Shown here: piece by piece, positions 61,590 to 64,000 of the stretch
Layout: each line of letters starts with the position of its first letter
Position numbering within the stretch: position 1 is the stretch's first letter
Position numbers and translations under genes: made by a program
Notes under the pieces: model-generated
Databases searched by the model: none
What the model was told of the DNA's origin: nothing
What the model saw: the letters and a program-made list of their open reading frames with translations, nothing else
Source of the DNA: PGYR01 sp048267165
GTDB taxonomy: Bacteria > Bacteroidota > Ignavibacteria > Kapaibacteriales > UBA2268
NCBI GenBank assembly: GCA_048267165.1
Contig: JBLWYD010000011.1
Span: 25,846-89,845, forward strand
Direction: 5' to 3'
DNA: 64,000 nucleotides

Positions 61590-63452
61590 AGAGACTTCCA
61601 CCTTCCGCTCCCCAATAAAGAAAGTCTTCATTTTGCCCTTACCTTTGATTTCCATTTCGCCACGTTCTACGTAGTCGAACTGCTCGTATTCTGTAACGGC
61701 ATCTTTGAATCGTTCGGAGACGTGGACTTCACCAGCTATGCTTGATGATTCCATACGGCTAGCTGTGTTTACTGCGTCTGACCACATGTCATAGATGAAC
61801 TTATTTTCCCCAATTACCCCAGCTACTACAGGGCCGCAATCTAGTCCTATACGTACTTCTATTTTTGTTCCATCAGTTGTGTAGTAGTCGGACATCATTG
61901 CTTTAACTTCTAATGCCATTTGGGCTGCTCTGTGGGTATTGTCTTTTTGGACTTCTGGTATTCCTGCGGCAGCCATATAACTGTCACCGATAGTCTTGAT
62001 TTTCTCTAATCCATACTTGTTTGCAATGGCATCATACTTGGTGAAAATTGAATTAAGCGCCTCGACTACTCGGCGTGGGTCTTCATCCTTAGCTAGCTCC
62101 GTGAAGTTGACTATGTCAATGAAAACAATAGATGCTTGTGTGAAGTAGTCAGAAATTGGGTGTTCTTTGTTTTTGAGTCGCTTGGCTATGGATACTGGAA
62201 GTACATTGTAAAGTAGCTTGTCTGAGCGTTTGAGTAATCTGTAGATGACAATCATCACAATAGCCATCACTATGAAAAACCCAATAGAGAAATAAAGAAT
62301 CAGCTGTTCGCGCTTATCTTGTTCCGCAATTCTTATCTTCTGTTTCTCTATTTCTTTTTGCTTTAAATCATCTTCTCTTACTTTTTCGAGGGCAGCTATT
62401 TTATCACTGTTTTCCTGATTAAACACTGAGTCTTTGAGCTTGTGATGTTCTCTAAGTGTTATTGCTTCATTTTTATAATCCCTTTTTAACTTATAAGCAT
62501 CTGCTAGGTTTTTCAAGAATAAGGTTCTATTATTCAATTCACCAATTTCTTCATATATTTCAATTGCTTGCAATGAATATTCTATTGAGTTATTCAAATT
62601 AATACCCTTATTTAAATTTACGAACTGATTCAATTCATCTGGGTTTATATTTACACTATCTTGAGAAAGTCTTAAATATAACCCTCCCATATTCCCAAGA
62701 TTAATTGCAACTCCTGCTTTATCTCCAAGTTCTTCATTTATCTTTAATGATTTTCCATAATATTCTAATGCTTTGGGATAATCCGATTGATTACGATAAG
62801 CAATCCCCATATTTCCAAGATTACTTGCAATTCCATTTTTATTTCCAAGTTCTTCAAAAATCTTTAATGCTTCTCCCCAATACTCTGATGCTTTGGAGAA
62901 ATTAGATTGAATCTTATAAATAGTCCCCATATTGGTAAGATTAATTGCAATTCCATTTTTATTTCCAAGCTCTTCATTTAACTTTAATGCTTTACCATAA
63001 TATTCTAATGCTTTAGGATAGTCAGATTGATCCTGATAAACATTCCCCATATTTCCAAGATTACCAGCTACTCCATTTTTATTTCCAAGCTCTTCATTTA
63101 TCTTTAAGGCTTTGCCCCAATGCTCTAATACTTTAGGATAATTTGATTTATAATAATTATTAGCACCTAAGCTATTATAAGAGGCCGCTTCTCCTTTTTT
63201 CCATTTAATTTTCTTAGAAAGTTTAAGCCCCTTCTCTCCATATTCAATACCTTTATCAGGATTAATTCTATTATATGCAAAAGATAAGCTACTAAGCAAG
63301 TTCACCTCATTCGTATCCCCTTTTGCTTTGGGTAATTCAGCTAGTAGTGAGTCTAGTTTGGCTTGTCCAGCAAGGGGTTTGTCGTCGGCTGTTGCTTGGT
63401 TTGTTATGCTTATTGATAGCAGTATTATTAGTGCGTAGAGAGTCGTTTTCAT
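61587..63452 (-). CDS. Periplasmic TPR / membrane / class III adenylate cyclase
   Basis: 621 aa. Signal peptide, about six TPR units (roughly 40-300), one transmembrane helix (LILYFSIGFFIVMAIVMIVI near 385), and a class III cyclase domain (about 430-610). Both metal aspartates are seen (VFIDIVNFTEL and IGDSYM), with the lysine of IKTIGD and the D-x-N-x-A-x-R pair in WSDAVNTASRME. So the enzyme should make cAMP in the cytoplasm when TPRs sense something outside. Four TPRs are nearly identical 120-base DNA repeats. Confidence 0.9.
   Translation of the reverse strand: MKTTLYALIILLSISITNQATADDKPLAGQAKLDSLLAELPKAKGDTNEVNLLSSLSFAYNRINPDKGIEYGEKGLKLSKKIKWKKGEAASYNSLGANNYYKSNYPKVLEHWGKALKINEELGNKNGVAGNLGNMGNVYQDQSDYPKALEYYGKALKLNEELGNKNGIAINLTNMGTIYKIQSNFSKASEYWGEALKIFEELGNKNGIASNLGNMGIAYRNQSDYPKALEYYGKSLKINEELGDKAGVAINLGNMGGLYLRLSQDSVNINPDELNQFVNLNKGINLNNSIEYSLQAIEIYEEIGELNNRTLFLKNLADAYKLKRDYKNEAITLREHHKLKDSVFNQENSDKIAALEKVREDDLKQKEIEKQKIRIAEQDKREQLILYFSIGFFIVMAIVMIVIYRLLKRSDKLLYNVLPVSIAKRLKNKEHPISDYFTQASIVFIDIVNFTELAKDEDPRRVVEALNSIFTKYDAIANKYGLEKIKTIGDSYMAAAGIPEVQKDNTHRAAQMALEVKAMMSDYYTTDGTKIEVRIGLDCGPVVAGVIGENKFIYDMWSDAVNTASRMESSSIAGEVHVSERFKDAVTEYEQFDYVERGEMEIKGKGKMKTFFIGERKVEVS
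62686..63165. repeat. Four tandem 120-base coding repeats within cyclase TPR region
   Basis: Units begin near 62686, 62806, 62926 and 63046, each 120 bases (40 codons). They share long runs such as TTGCAATTCCATTTTTATTT and CTTCATTTATCTTTAA, so the copies are recent or being homogenised. Confidence 0.8.
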
Positions 63453-63514
63453 ATTGTGCCTGAAGTGTTGAAGAAATAAGACATTGCAATATATGAAATT
63501 GTTGGGGAATATCA
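63443..63514. repeat. Duplicated 5' leader, copy 2
   Basis: Partner of 61441-61512; includes the ATG of the cyclase gene. Confidence 0.9.
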
Positions 63515-63535
63515 GATTGTTTTTGATGACACTCC

Positions 63536-63576
63536 GTCACTCAGAGGATGCGTAGCATCCGAAGAGTCTAGGAAAA
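63536..63576 (+). repeat. Dispersed intergenic repeat, copy 2
   Basis: GTCACTCAGAGG (63536-63547), a perfect stem GGATGC-GTA-GCATCC, and AAGAGTCTAGGAAAA (63562-63576), in the same order as at 51297-51337. Confidence 0.65.
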
Positions 63577-63745
63577 AGAAATGTATTGCCGTTGGGCTTC
63601 AGCCAACGGATAGAGTTGCTCCCCAAAAAAGTGACTTTAGTCACATTAAAAGGGAAATTCAACTGGCTTAATACGCATAAAACTTGATGGGACTAAAGTC
63701 CATAATTGTTGAGTGCTCACAAAACCCGTCGGTTAAAACCGACGG
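63546..63745. repeat. Cluster of five short palindromes
   Basis: In 200 bases: GGATGC/GCATCC (63546-63560), CCGTTGG/CCAACGG (63589-63609), GTGACT/AGTCAC (63631-63644), GGACT/AGTCC (63690-63701) and CCGTCGGTT/AACCGACGG (63726-63745). None encodes a terminator with a T run in an obvious gene context. Confidence 0.7.
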
Positions 63746-64000
63746 CAATAATTCTGTTAATACTGTAAGTCCTGATTCAGATTTAGTAGATTGCCACCTC
63801 CTTTTGGTCGTCGCAATGACCTGATTATATGGAGGTTGAGGGAATTCTGAGACGTATGCACTTCGACTGTCGCTATTAGATTAGCATTCTTATAATAATT
63901 AGATTTGTAAATTATTAATCAGGTTAAATATCTGAACAACCAAGAGGAGTTTAGGTGAACTATTTCGACGCCTAAACTGTAGGGTTTATACTGAGCATCA

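Larger units (their letters stand above)
63453..64000. other. 548-base non-coding end region
   Basis: No open frame of note on either strand. It holds the cyclase gene's leader, the second copy of the dispersed repeat, several short hairpins (63546-63745), a stem GTTTAGGTG/CGCCTAAAC at 63949-63977, and a 14-base inverted match (63849-63862) with 59210-59223. Confidence 0.6.

Noticed and set aside
62686..63165. Repeat array as CRISPR-like
   Set aside because: The 120-base period equals 40 codons in frame and encodes TPR units of the cyclase.
1..64000. CRISPR arrays, tRNA and rRNA genes
   Set aside because: No regularly spaced direct repeats outside coding regions and no cloverleaf or rRNA-like sequence was seen by eye.

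Overview
The window is AT-rich DNA that looks like a Bacteroidota/FCB-group chromosome. Three things point there: two large secreted proteins end in type IX secretion (Por-type) sorting domains; there is a carboxypeptidase-regulatory-like TonB-dependent receptor; and the promoter -7 motif TAnnTTTG recurs upstream of genes. Several starts also have AGGAG/GGGAG-like Shine-Dalgarno sequences. An early-branching lineage such as Ignavibacteria or Kapabacteria would fit, but that is a guess. I see no rRNA, tRNA, CRISPR array or transposase.

From 1 to 29.7 kb everything is on the minus strand. It opens with a truncated GH2-like secreted protein and a two-domain polysaccharide-type oxidoreductase. 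Small secreted proteins, housekeeping genes (rlmF, DEAD-box helicase, RluA-type pseudouridine synthase, flotillin/NfeD pair) and two AAA-14/DUF4143 ATPase genes follow. Each ATPase gene is bracketed by two copies of its own long palindromic repeat, the most unusual structure in the window. A DUF4411/ImmA-IrrE pair (toxin-antitoxin-like) lies at 15-16.7 kb.

From 23.7 to 29.7 kb is an eleven-gene arsenic operon: arsR, ArsI-like dioxygenase, acr3, two arsC copies, thioredoxin, OsmC, permease, CMD protein, and ArsF-like and ArsG-like genes. An ArsR operator-like palindrome precedes it. From 29.9 to 34.9 kb, mostly on the plus strand and very AT-rich, are an uncharacterised three-gene operon headed by a TIGR04255 protein, a small secreted protein, and an AraC regulator divergent from a three-gene envelope operon.

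From 35 to 46 kb are an alpha/beta hydrolase, a TonB receptor/MFS/MenA operon, a tandem duplication of an ECF sigma/anti-sigma cassette, a lone receiver protein, and rfbA plus a DegT-type aminotransferase for sugar-nucleotide synthesis. At 46.3-48.2 kb is an ABC-type ATPase plus TOPRIM-like gene pair with the layout of an anti-phage module. The right end holds a YyaL-type protein, a GT-C membrane glycosyltransferase with a missing canonical start, an eight-repeat CHRD protein, two ferritin-like proteins that share an upstream block with it, a beta-propeller T9SS protein, a TPR-adenylate cyclase, and a non-coding end packed with small hairpins.

One theme recurs: 3' ends of genes exist twice. 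The DEAD-box 3' end is repeated on the far side of a one-gene insert, the hydrolase 3' end recurs 4.9 kb away, and the first DUF4143 repeat overlaps its own gene's 3' end. Start codons were moved inward wherever a well-placed ATG or Shine-Dalgarno sequence supported it. All functional calls come from reading motifs by eye, without database searches.
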